DNA of 64,000 bases from Halichondria panicea (lineage: Eukaryota > Porifera > Demospongiae > Suberitida > Halichondriidae), in NCBI RefSeq assembly GCF_963675165.1, contig NC_087383.1:3812979-3876978 (forward strand). The letters run 5' to 3'. The first letter of the stretch is position 1; each line of letters begins with the position of its first letter. The translations under genes and the position numbers were made by a program. The notes below the pieces were generated by a model that did no database searches, was not told the origin of the DNA, and saw only the letters and a list, made by a program, of their open reading frames with translations. Shown here piece after piece: positions 23,001-33,264 of this stretch.

Positions 23001-23664
23001 TTGCACTGTTCAGATTTATGGAAAGTTCAGACGACACAAATGAACAATGGTGAATAGACATTGAAATCAAATCCAATCTATGAGTATTAATGATCGTTCG
23101 ATTGGTATAAACAATTTTTCCATTATTATAGAATGAATTGTATAGCTGAAATTCCCTCGTCATTTCAAGGGTTAAACAAACGCGGGTAGATTTAATGTGA
23201 TTTTGCGAGAATCTCCTAATGTGAGACACACTTACTTTTGTTTCACACGCTGACTCCGAAAGGTTTACGGAGTCATATTGAAAGAACAAGTTGCTTATTA
23301 CTAGCTCATCAATCATCGTAAAATTAAATTGTCCACCAACTGAAAAACTAACATTAGGAGCTTGAATGGATATGCCAACCAGCGCTACATTCGTTGTATT
23401 AGCAATTTCAAACTTTGGCTCGGTTAAAAGATGGACACCCTCAACAAACAGTAATGTGACATTGCTTTTTCCACTAAGCAATGTAGCGTTCTGAGCATAG
23501 TAATTGAGAGTGTGACACGGCTTACTAGGACAGTTGGTGTTTGGAGGCTGTGAAGGTTTGACATAGTACACCTGAGCCCTGCATACTGAGGAGGCCAGGA
23601 GACAACCCAACACCACCACCACTAACAAGGACACTCGAAGCATTCTGTTAGAATTAATTAACAT
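20089..23664 (-). CDS. Beta-helix/multi-pass membrane receptor-like protein, intact copy 2 (1191 codons)
   Basis: This is the only uninterrupted member here, and it has a single exon. The ATG at 23643 (residue 8) is the best start because the signal peptide MLRVSLLVVVVLGCLLASS and its context are conserved in all three copies; the ATG at 23664 adds seven residues. Residues ~30-60 hold a cysteine block ending 'CHTLNYYAQNA'. About 70-500 is an N-glycosylation-rich beta-helix-like region. 'SPGEKFNVSL' (about 565), 'CPLGL' (about 680) and 'GILCGGC...CLPC' (about 770) precede eight to ten hydrophobic segments (about 795-1135) with 'SVHVLATLFLLSYSKLLRTI' and 'DAHYGPLKDKHQYW'. The ~55-residue tail carries YENI and DYFPLREELLE, candidate tyrosine and dileucine sorting signals. 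Similar proteins are widespread and uncharacterised in invertebrates. Receptor or channel roles are inferences. Confidence 0.85.
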   Translation of the reverse strand: MLINSNRMLRVSLLVVVVLGCLLASSVCRAQVYYVKPSQPPNTNCPSKPCHTLNYYAQNATLLSGKSNVTLLFVEGVHLLTEPKFEIANTTNVALVGISIQAPNVSFSVGGQFNFTMIDELVISNLFFQYDSVNLSESACETKVSVSHIRRFSQNHIKSTRVCLTLEMTREFQLYNSFYNNGKIVYTNRTIINTHRLDLISMSIHHCSFVSSELSINLNSAINTTFNGTISSSHGVSIESVIASPGFTVYLTVNGCHKIGINIQLNSMISRFKLRVEGSKVESIILWSSQLQKNAVIRVSNSSIFDGVLDCENVTNVTLSQLSLNLSEIFLLTKYCRLENINVSSSPGMYIGGRSTVVIDGCIFENATDIRSSYSPLILSFVDLHFNGITIFRNNIGYRGGAMYFFNTKMYLTNQSKVIFQNNTAQDKGGAVYVQNPIDNELGTEINFPSVDMKRRHQCVFSLSYNLTDGERPNSSVIFKGNSAKNGGSDVYGTSLKSDCFVTPSAWQNFSYEVQSDIFKFDSNTHSKLSSVSSDPTRVCFCDENGRPKCASYSYIVQHRTLSPGEKFNVSLALVGGDFGVTGGPVHALLFSEQGKILSFNQSVKFFSGTVCSLLEYEVYSNNENSTVLLYFGSDVISIKKNKYNFSPNNVSIFKYHNHTEIDNILATTPVLLNITLQKCPLGLTLKRDTFSCHCVQRLTDYGITTCATVNGEGLITRNGTIWVSNSEAVDNETGVVAYKYCPFDYCTAEEVAVNLNKPNTQCAFNHSGILCGGCSPNLSLALGSPQCLPCSDNGHVAFFVPFAIAGLVLVLFIKLFDLTITKGAVNGLLLYANILWTNQSIFFPHAVRQSSSFFVTFVAWLNLDLGIKTCFIQGLDMYWKTWLQFLFPLYVWSLAGLIILACRYSDKATKLFGNNSVHVLATLFLLSYSKLLRTIITSLGFATLNYPGGTRVVWLADGNLPYFGVCHSFLFIAAIFALIIFLLPYTVTILLVPWLRKCGNISWINKLKPFFDAHYGPLKDKHQYWIGLTLLVRVILAVTNVAIQAIDPTINLLVTIALSSLLLSVVGFSYRKWCISILESSFVVNVIVLAGGFLYSSTISNEHFQNAFASVSVGIAFLTFLLIICVQGYTQVKTLYRCKTGVRREYENINGVNDSKTESIPLTYSVVSLHDDTTQDYFPLREELLESDRH

Positions 23665-26100
23665 ATAAAGTCAAAATTATGCATGGCAGTTGAACAGAAT
23701 AATTGTTTGATTTATTTACTCTAGAGCTAGGCCAAATAATTGAATAGTAAACCACGCCTATAGTTATATACATGTTCCACTTAATTGATAAACAGCAGGG
23801 CAAATGTAGGGCGCGTGCCACGGTGGTCGCCTGCGTATCTGCACATGAAAAATACACCTATCTCTACGATATAAACATAATATTTATATAACACTTAGCA
23901 ATAAGTGTTTTAACGTGTGCATGCACGAGCGAGCAGAACCTCCGAGTTTGGGAACAGAGCTTTTGTCCTCTTTTCAGAGGTTGTCCTCTAGCTGGTGGGA
24001 GGTTCATTAAAAATAGCCGGTATCAAAGAATTATATAGTATGTTTATATGTATGGTCTGTATGGACCCAATTTCTAGTTCAAGAAGCAAAGGAACGTACT
24101 GAAATCTATATAAAGCAAGAAGATGCTCGTAAGAGCATCCACCCGGCCCGTGTGTTGACACAATAACTTTTTACCGTAATGACGATTATGAATCGGGAAT
24201 GATCGCGAATCTATACAGCAACAATTTGATCGATTAGAAAACAGTTTTTATCACCTTCGAAAATCGCCTACAAGTTTTAACCGTATCATTCTTTTTTCAA
24301 CCACTGCATCTCATTTGCAGAAACGGTCGACAGAGTGTCTAGTTCACTCAAACAGTTTATTTTTGTGTCCACAATCAGTGTTATTTTGCTGAATTGAGTG
24401 GCACTTGTACTAAATGTAACTATGGTTTTAGATAGCTTGTGATCTGTGTAAATAGTGATCATAAGCTGTCACTATTCTAGTGGTAGCTTTAGTTGCCTGA
24501 CCTAAGTTCTATATTAGTGTTCTAGAATTTCTTTTGGTTTTCCGTTTTGTACAATATTTTTCGGTGTGCATACTGATTCTGATTGTTGTTACCTGAACCT
24601 CTGTCTTCAAGCATAATTAGTGCATCATCTACAAATTAACATAGCTAAGTGTGATATAACTTTAATTGGTACTATGGTAGAATGAAAATACAAAACACTG
24701 CCACAAGTATAAACTTTGATACGAGGCTGCGAGTATTTGGTGGGCGTAAACCTCGCCGTTGGTTCTACAGAAAAGGTGCAACTTACATGCGCATGAGCAA
24801 GTACCTACTTTGCTCTCACGAAAGTACGTCCATGCAGGTTTTAGGGTGTACATACATAATTATAGGTGCCAACTGTTCCAGATTTGGAGGCTCTGTCTTG
24901 TGTCCCGTCTGGAAAGCACGTACCTGAAATGTCCCGGACTTTCAAGGTTGCTGCTCCTGAGCTGGGATAATAAAGTCCAAAGAAGCTCAAAAATACTGTA
25001 ACTATATGCATGGCTTGAAAGCTTAGAAGAGTATGCTGTTTGCTTATTGCTACGATAAAACATTGTTTTGCAGTTTGTGGGTGGGGCTCTCCAGCATGCT
25101 GATCGTACTGACTATATGCACAGGAAGCAACTGTTCTCATAATAACTTTCCGTGAGTGTCAATACAATGGGGCTAAAAGCCCTCAATTTTTTTGTCCCGG
25201 ATATTTTTCTTTTAAGGTTGGCCTTGCATCACTACCATAGCAACCATATATGGCATAATGCACTGAGATTATATGCACTTGCACTGTGTGTAAATGTAGT
25301 AGATTTTAAGAAAGAAATTTACGTTTTGACTTAAACTCGATCATTATAGGCTGCTATATACCTTTCCCCATAAGTTGTGGGAACAAAACCTAAGAATTTA
25401 CTATGGAATTCCTGAATACAATGATGTCTTTTATAGGGAAAAAACTTGACCAATCAGAAGAGTTTGACGTCATTGGGCAACAAGTTAGTTATTGCAGGTG
25501 CCCTCGTGCAATATATGGCATCAGGCATTATGTTACTCCAGTGCAATATAATTATGGCATGTTATTGCACTCGTGCTGGGCAATAACTAATACAATGCTA
25601 TAATTGTGGCCAGTTGCATTGTCAATCCTTATGTGTGTGTGAACAATGCTGGCTACTATATTGTCAAGGGATTCTTCATACAGCAGGGTCGTAGCTAGCT
25701 TAGGTTTTCAAGGGTGGCACAATTATTTTGTTCTGCTTAAAAAAAAGGTTAACTGTTATTTCATATCTAGCTTTTCCTGGTAACTTGTATAACTATAGCC
25801 CTGGCACGAACCTATTATAACTGTAGGGAGCGAGCGACTAAGGTAAGGTAGTTTGAGATAAGAAGGTACTCCTGCACCAGTGCTTCCTACGACACCGCCC
25901 CACAATGCACTGTATAGTTCAATCTTTATTGAACTATATACAGTGCATTGTGAGGCGGTTGCATTGCGCATGTTCAGATATTATTGTACAATGCTAAATG
26001 CTAGATCTAGAATGCCAGGGGGGGGGGGCAGTTTCCCTCTGCCTCCCGCTGTCTACGGCCTTGAAGTTGACCCAGTTTCTAAACTGACACTTGCGATAGT
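23665..26100. other. Duplicated intergenic region of copy 2
   Basis: No gene was recognised. It is collinear with 10446-13520 apart from the missing 636-base element at about 24660, and it includes the second copy of the perfect palindrome (25895-25958). Short open frames here recur in copy 1 without conserved coding signs. Confidence 0.5.
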
Positions 26101-26328
26101 ATGAAAATTAATGCTTTGTTTTGCAATTCGCTCAAACGAGCGAATTCCTAGATTTCGATGGAGCAATAGCTTATGCCCTGTCTTGCACGAAGCAAGAAGG
26201 CCTTACTCTCTTGAAGGAACAGACCCAGCTCTCAAGCTCCTGTCTGAGGGAAGGGATGTGTTTGTGTGATTCCCCAACACAATAGGATATGGCAAGTCTC
26301 TCTGCTACCATTTTTGATGGACTACAAG

Positions 26329-26952
26329 TATAGGATATACCACACCTACTCGGAGGATATGCACCCATATATCCTCCGCTACCGTGGTTACATACCCCTC
26401 GGCTCCGCCTCGGAGTAACCACGGTAGCGGAGGATATATAGAGTGCATATCCTCCGAGTAGGTGTGGCATATTTGACTTATACCACGTGACCGCAGCACT
26501 ATAAAAGGACCTCCCCCTAGCAACAATTCAATCGCAATGCAGACTGCAAAAAAGAACAAGACTATGCCGGATTTTGCAGGCGTCAAACAGCTAGTTGAGC
26601 AACATGTTGACTCCTACAGATGCTCAAGAGCTTCCTTGGTCCAAGCGTTGACCATTCGACGTCCCTTACTGGAGTTGCAAGCTCTTCTTGGATAAAATGT
26701 ATCTAAACCGCGCCCATGGACCATGGAAGCTTAGCCATCTTGTTGGAGAGCACCTTCCGTGTTTCTGCCGTCGCTTTGAGTCTTAGTACCGTCGAGCATG
26801 GCTCTTTTCTCTTTGCTTACTTTCTTGAACAAATGAAAAAACTAAAAAACAACTTGAAAAACTGTGCATGCCTGGGGCTGTAGGCTAATATTCTATATAT
26901 CCTACAGCTGTTGACCAATGAGATCAATTTGTGGTGACGTAAGTGTGGTATA
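26329..26952. mobile_element. 624-base insertion in copy 2 with foldback and TATA-containing core
   Basis: Copy 1 reads ACTACAAGCTTGG uninterrupted at this place, while copy 2 is split by sequence with TATACCACAC near the left end and GTGTGGTATA at the right end. Positions 26331-26476 form a long hairpin (CTACTCGGAGGATAT... / ...ATATCCTCCGAGTAG; inner arms TCCGCTACCGTGGTTAC). To the right are CTATAAAAGG (26499) and a 52-codon open frame from the ATG at 26537. Superfamily not recognised. Confidence 0.6.
26537..26695 (+). CDS. Small hypothetical reading frame inside the copy 2 insertion
   Basis: The 52-residue frame starts MQTAKKNKTMPDF and ends ...LELQALLG. It begins 28-38 bases after a good TATA box (CTATAAAAGG at 26499) and lies wholly inside the insertion at 26329-26952. 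Basic at the start, leucine-rich at the end. No family recognised. It may equally be a 5' piece captured from a host gene, with the reading frame ending by chance. Confidence 0.25.
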   Translation: MQTAKKNKTMPDFAGVKQLVEQHVDSYRCSRASLVQALTIRRPLLELQALLG

Positions 26953-27715
26953 AGCTTGGTAAGACCAGAGCTCCCCTTGTCCATCGAAATCCAGAACTGA
27001 AGTCTCCATAGTCGAGTCACAGGTAGCTAGCTAAGCTAAACACCTTGATGTGGTCGCTTAGGAATTCGCTCGTTTGAGCGAATTCCAACCACGCCCAGAT
27101 ACAATCAATACCAGGCCTAGGAGTCGACCTAGCGTTCAATTGGAGATGGATCGGCCTGAGAACGAGGCTAGTGTTAGCTATAGATATAAGATGAAACTGG
27201 TTGGGACGTACATTTTGGACAGGCTGATTTTATGGTTATAGACTATAATCTGATCTATATTATCCCACACAATATGCACCATGCATGCAGCCCCCCCCCC
27301 CGGCCCCCCGTTTTTCTATCATAATCAGTGCATGTTTGGCCAAAAATAGGGTCTAGTGAAGCATAGATCAGTACTATAAATGACACTGACAGATATAAAA
27401 CTAGTATGCTTCACACGCCAAGGAATTCTTTGTGTGTTAATAAGCAAGAAAGTTGCTAGAGTTTTACTGTAAATCTAAATGTGTGCGGCAGGCGTGCAGG
27501 CTACATTAGATATAAATAAGATTAGATATAAATAATACCTTAGGTTTTGTTTTCAGAGAGAGCTTTGTAATCAGAGTGACACCTAGTACCTCTGGGACCT
27601 GAAATCAGACCTAAAACAGAGAGAGAGCCAGCGAGCCCCTCCCACAATTCAAGGAAGTGGGACTGGCCAGCAAGTCCGTGCTCTTGTCCTGTGCATGTGT
27701 CTCTCTAAAGCTAGC

Positions 27716-28150
27716 CAGGGGCGGATCCAGGAAAAACAAAAGGGGGGGGCTAGCTAGAAAGGGGCGAAGCCCCTTCGAGGGCGGCAGAGCCGCCCAGGGC
27801 AGCCTCGCCGGCGAATTTTTTTGCAAGATTTGACCTTTGAACTTTCATATTAATGAGTAGAATACGTTGACCTCTGCACTTACTTTTAATACTATGGTGA
27901 TACTGTACTGATCAGATGTACGTACGTACGTACGTACAGCTAGCTAGCTAGCTAGGTACGTCCAGCTAGCTACCCTAGATCCTTTATACTCCTAGTAGCT
28001 GTTGTCTAGCATCTCTCAAGTGATTTCAAGTGAGTCTACAGATGCATAATTGGTGGCAAAATTGTTGTAGAGTCAGACTACAACACATGGTAGTTTTTTC
28101 AAAAGGGGGGGGGCTTCAGCCCCTCAAAATCACCCCTGGATCCGCCCCTG
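27716..28150. mobile_element. hAT-like MITE (CAGGGGCGGATCCAGG ends)
   Basis: The 435-base insert in copy 2 begins CAGGGGCGGATCCAGG and ends CCTGGATCCGCCCCTG; copy 1 lacks it. Inside are G-rich tracts next to each end and a simple repeat of TACG/CTAG (27917-27962). The flanks share CTAGC on both sides. The terminal sequence is one typical of non-autonomous hAT elements in many animals (established knowledge). The visible flanking duplication is shorter than the usual 8 bp. Confidence 0.75.
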
Positions 28151-28355
28151 CTAGCCATAGATTATAGTATCTATGAGCTAGCTCTGCTCAGTTGACATTA
28201 TAGATCTACTAATCGTGTGCTGTATTGATTGTCTGGATCCATTTGTATCTAGGGTAAATGTACTATAGACAGGTCACCTCTAGCCCTTGACTTGTGATCA
28301 TGTTCTATAATTATTATTAAAAAGTAGATATCTATAATAATTATGCAGAATCAGA

Positions 28356-28449
28356 ATGACCACAGTTGTTGAAGGTTCCATCACTGAGGAGAAGATCCTT
28401 TTACGACCTGACCGTTCCCTGTGATTGGCCGGAGGTCGTCACAGCTGTG
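28356..28449 (+). pseudogene. NBAS exon 1, copy 2, frameshifted
   Basis: The exon starts ATGACCACAGTTGTTGAAGG and ends at a conserved GTGAGA donor. It has CCTTTTACG where the others have CCTTTACG (one extra T), and GTGATTGGCC instead of GTGAGTGGCC. No exon 2 follows: the NBAS similarity ends about 19 bases into the intron. Confidence 0.85.
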
Positions 28450-28468
28450 GTGAGATCTTGAAACACTT

Positions 28469-28929
28469 AGTGGAATCATAGATACACAAAAGAAAGGGAT
28501 AGGCAACACCCAGTACTTCCGTTGGATGAGGCGAGTTGCTAAAAAGGGGCGTGTAATGAGCAAAAAGGGGTGTGTGCAAACTTTAGAGTAAAACTCTAGC
28601 AACATTCTTGCTTATTAACACAAAGAATTCCTTGGCGTGTGAAGCATACTAGTTTTAGTTTTTTTAGTTCTATCTGTCAGTGTCATTTATAGTACAAACT
28701 ATTAATATCAGTAAAGATATTAATAGTTTGTAGTATTATAGCAAACTGTGCTCTTGAGGAGACACCAGATACACTTAGACATAGGCTATTAATCTTTTAG
28801 AGCTACTATATGCAAAGTGATGAGAAAGTGAACTCCAAAGGGGGTGTCAGTACACTCTACAAACCATAACAGGTCTGTTCCCAAGTCCTTCAAATGCCAT
28901 CTCTTCGATCACACAATACAGATAGATAC
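28469..28929. other. Junction region between duplicated blocks
   Basis: No gene was recognised. Around 28570-28665 lies an inverted copy of the piece found at about 27380-27475 (AGTAAAACTCTAGCAACATT, AAAGAATTCCTTGGCGTGTG). TATTAATA arms flank a short spacer near 28698-28722. This looks like repair debris at the boundary between the NBAS exon 1 copy and the next block. Confidence 0.5.
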
Positions 28930-31558
28930 TGATAATCATGGCAGCCCCTATCCTAATCACAACAGATAATTATCAAGGACGTATAAAGAGAAGAGGGCAT
29001 GCAACTACTATCTTTTCATATTAAAAATGGACAGGGAAGTGCTCTAAAAACAGGCGATGGATGACCGGTTAGCTAACTATTTATCTGCTGAGCATGCATG
29101 AGGTACGTACGTAGAGCAAAGATAGTATCTTTGGGTATAGAGTTAGCCACAAACAGCAGCTCTACTTATGTTCCATAATTTCCATCAAATTTAATACTTG
29201 CTCCTTTGTACAGACGTAACTGGCTAAAAGAAGTGGCGAGCATTGCAATGCTTATGATACCTCCTCCTTTCTTATTTCCAGAGAACACAAGAGATCCATG
29301 AATATCAGCCCGAGTCCCACTAAGCTGTATAGCAGTATAGAACACAATCGATCACATTTCCATTAAAATGAATGTATTAAATGCAACCTTAGCTTACCAT
29401 TATCAAGCTAGCAATACGTACATTAATTGTAGCTTTCATACAATAATATTATTATATAGTCGTTATAAGAACCGGTATGACAAACGTACCACTAGACCAA
29501 ATCCTTCATTATCATCAAATACATTGTGTCCATAAAAGGCCAGAGAAAGATGAGCAATGCTCAGTGTTGTTCCAGTATTTGTATATTTTCCTTTGTTCTT
29601 GATGAACATGCTGTAGTATAGTCAAATCAGGGCAAAACCATATGCAATGTACAATGTCAACAGCCATTGTCTGATGATTGATGATTGTGCTTGCAAACAA
29701 CTATGCATTGTACTCAACACCAAATATATGTGGCAACATGCATGGATGCATGAAATGTCTACTAGACAATAGACGTACTTCTCAACTCTAATATTAAGAG
29801 CTTTAACACCTATAGTTACTGGTAGTAAGTTAATGCATATCGTATATTAAACTTACCAGTCCCTGAAAACCAATGGCAGCACACGACTTGTATCCACCAG
29901 TAAGAGGAGAGAGGAGAGAGATATGGCTGCGCCAAACTCCGCAGTGTTTCCAGTGAACAAGCAATTGTTGATGTTCGCAGAATAACTCAGTTGAGCACTG
30001 CTTGTAAACTCACGTTCTATTGAAGTGATAATTATTTTACGATTATAATTATAGTACCACACATGCACTGATACCACACATGCACTGACTAACTCAGTTG
30101 CATTGGTGCATGGTATGCAATTGCTAGTATAATTACATACTTAACCATGCATGATTATTTTACTTACGATTGGTAAGCACATGAATTGCTCCTCCAAAAT
30201 CAGCTGAATTCTTCTTAAACACAGAAGAATCCATTTTGAGGCTAGAAGCAAATAAATACGGTCCTTCTACATATCCGATATGAATTCCACCTCCTGGGCC
30301 ATCACGATTATTCGTGATGAAATATGTTGAGTTTATGACAGTCGTGTGACTAGCAAGTCCACTGAACACAATATACATTCCTCCACCAGAAGATCGAGCA
30401 TAGCCATTTTTAATGACGCAGTCTTGAATGATGACATCATAGGAGAAAGTCGAGTTTATACTCACGGCGATGGAACCGCCTCGTCCTACAAACTGGTAAA
30501 TCTGAAATAAACGAGTGGTGGAGATAGGAGGGCCGTCTGGCTTGCTGGTATTATTTCTGAAGACACAGTCTGAGACTAATAAACCTCGATTGATGGAAGA
30601 CAATATCTCAGTACCATTATCGTCATAGCCTATACAGAGCAAATGCAGTAAATTATCTTCAAATCTGATAGACTACGTGAAAATTAATGTAGTATACTGC
30701 ATGCAGGTTTGAATAATGCAGTTAGTTATTCTACTGTGTCTCACCTACAGAGAGACCTCCAGCGTGGCCTCTGTATTGGTCTTGTTTGGTCACTCCAGAG
30801 AATCCATTGTCCTCAAATGTGCAGTTGTGAACCACAACTCTCAAGCACATGTACATATCTAGAGCACCTCGATCAAACGAACTGAATGAGTAAAACCGTA
30901 GCTATATAATTATAGGGAGACTATAAGGGTATATTAATTAGCAAACATAAACCAACGTTATAATGTCAGTGCTGCTTAGATAATCACTTGTATATGCATC
31001 TACAGCTGGCCTGAAATGACAATGCGACACATGTATGTATGCAATGCTCTCCATAGCGATGATCCCGGGGCTGCTTATGAACTTTATCCCTTTGAGTACC
31101 ACATAATCAGCATTCTTGAAAGTTATGACATTAAAGGTACTAACATTTTCTTGTGTAGAGACATTAAATTTGACAATAACATCATCATAAGAGTCATTAG
31201 CCAACATTTTCAGATTCTATGCAATAACAACTTTGCTGGTTACTGTGTGTGTTCCGTTGGGGATCACAAGTTGTACACAACTGTCGGTACTGGGAAAATC
31301 TGTCGTGTTTAGAGCTGAAAGTGCTTCTTGAAGGCTGTAAAATCTCAGGTACATCGTCTCAGTAAGGTTTCTTTCATTCTTTACGTATTGAGCATAATAT
31401 TATTGTTGTCTCCACTCTTCAACTGCTACAGAAGCTTCTTTTGACACAGATAGATGTATCTCACATCGCTCCTGGAGCTGGTCTTCCGTGTGAACAGAAG
31501 CAATGGACACAAAGAGTAACAGAACACTGATACTACAGCTGTAACTTCTAAGCCACAT
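28930..31558 (-). pseudogene. Duplicate of exons 1-7 of the multi-exon receptor gene, decayed
   Basis: This block is collinear with 2440-5030: exon 1 about 31011-31558, exon 2 about 30742-30878, exon 3 about 30168-30628, exon 4 about 29860-30020, then the remaining small exons. In exon 1 a 6-base insertion (GAGCATAATATTATTG for GAGCATATTG) puts an in-frame stop after the 'RQQ' codons. The exon 1 donor GTCAGC has become GCCAGC. Nothing corresponding to exons 8-14 follows. A shortened protein from a later start is conceivable, but the missing C-terminal half argues for a pseudogene. Confidence 0.8.
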
Positions 31559-33264
31559 GTTGTATAATAATTAAGAGAACTGGAGTCTGAGAAGGGCAGT
31601 CACTAAACCTATACACTTAGGAGGGCTAAATGACCAAATAAACTGAATGGCCAAATAAAGCACTCAACTGAACACTTGCTACAAATCATAAGAACAGTCA
31701 ATACATTAACAACTTACAATGATTAAAATACTCTCTCAATGCAGAATGCAACTTGTGACAAGTTGCATCCTGCATGCATGCATGCATATAATCTACGTGT
31801 GGTATGTGGTGGTTTAATCTGAGCATTAGGGTACAAGGGGTGTAGCTATAGGCCATGATATTTAATATGCTCGGAATAAAATTTAGCGCTAGCATGATTA
31901 ATTAGTGCTTTCACATGATCTTCAGCAAAAAATAGTCAGCTAGGTGGCCATGCATGCTTTTTGAATAACTTAATCCACACCTACTTTTTTCACGAAAAAT
32001 AAGACATTGGATATTCAAATGTAGCCAGGTACAAAACAGGTCAAGCTATATACATAGTGCATGCATGCAGGCTGTACATGAGGCTATAATTATAGATCAT
32101 GTGACAGCATGCACTAAATCCTTTAGAACACACCTGCCAAAATCCCGTATTTTAATTCTGGTGTACTTAGATGGACTCTCGGTTACGTAATGCACTCGAC
32201 TGTGCCTCGTCACGTGCACCACGTTAACCTTGAGTCTATGCATGGCACCTTGGTTCGCAGATTATCTCGGGCGCTAGGTGTGTTCTAAATAATACTTAGA
32301 CACTAGTAGAGATAAGATGTACATGGGAAGTACATGGGAAAAGTGCCTCAGAGCAGGTATATATACATGGGACTTCAGTATACCTGCAAATTTACTTAGT
32401 ATACCTAGTATTCCGTTGTCAAGTAATTGTATTGTAGTCAAGCGGCGTGCGCATGCGCACTAGTATCTAAATGAGTTAGACACTGTTTTGTCGGTGTCCA
32501 TGTGATTTAGAAGCCCCCAGCCACTTATTTAGTAATCAATGTCCATTTTTCATTAAGTTTTATGCATAATGTCCTTATGCTTATGGCATGCCTGTTCTAG
32601 ATCATCAGGAAGATAATACTGAGAGTCATTGAGATTATGATAATAGGCGCTTTCCTTTTTATTGTGTGAGGTGGGGCGGGTAGTTGAAACGCACATTTCA
32701 AGAATTAAAGAATAGAGTAATGGGATCTTCATGAATTGTTTGGACCCCTGTCTAACAGGAAGCAAGTCTGTTCACTAATAACTTAATAACTATGGTCAGT
32801 CAATAGCTTTTAGGGTTTGCATGAAAGCAAGTGAAAGTGAAAGTGCTTTGTTTGCGCTGATGTTAGTTTTTAGTGATTGTATTGATTCGGATGTTATGAG
32901 ACGAGGAGAAATTATGAGACACCATTGCTGACTTTTAATTCCTTCTCCTGTCTACAAAAACAGTTGCTTGAAGTTGTGGTAACAGATACCAGTGCTACAA
33001 TTATTTCACACCTAATACTACGGTAAATTAAAATGTTTTCTCCATGCAATTAAATTCTGTACTTGAAACAAACTATTGCGGTATCTCTGTATACACAAGC
33101 ATATACGACTCCAAATCTGTAACTGAAGTACTTTTTTCTTAAAGGTGACCTGTCTCATAATTTGTATACAGTCTATCTCACAGTACTCTCTTCTACTAGA
33201 TAGAGAGCTATATAGCGAATGTGCATGTCCACATGTATACGATAGTCTGTCCTCTGTCAGACTA
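31559..33264. other. Intergenic, no gene recognised
   Basis: The stretch holds an inverted-repeat element (32123-32288, annotated separately), TGCATGCA repeats near 31770 and a hairpin-like GCATGCGCAC motif near 32447. No conserved reading frame was found on either strand. Part of it (32760-33000) loosely resembles 5460-5700 next to the other copy of the multi-exon gene. Confidence 0.45.
32123..32288. repeat. MITE with TTAGAACACACCT termini
   Basis: TTAGAACACACCT at 32123 is matched by AGGTGTGTTCTAA ending at 32288, exactly inverted, 166 bases apart. The interior is richer in GC than its flanks. No clear target duplication beyond an A/T-rich context. Confidence 0.65.

Larger units (their letters stand above)
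19905..28468. repeat. Segmental duplication unit, copy 2
   Basis: The unit matches copy 1 from the receptor 3' flank to the end of NBAS exon 1. At about 28468 similarity to NBAS intron 1 stops and unrelated sequence begins. A short inverted piece of the NBAS-upstream region follows near 28570-28665. Unlike copy 1 it carries insertions at 26329-26952 and 27716-28150, and it lacks the 11457-12092 element. Confidence 0.85.

Noticed and set aside
26171-26586. 93-99 codon minus-strand frames
   Set aside because: They run across the junction of a transposon hairpin and helicase-like relic; composition follows the palindrome.
27917-27962. TACG/CTAG repeats and other TGCATGCA tracts as functional sites
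   Set aside because: Simple repeats of this type are scattered through the window and carry no positional signal.
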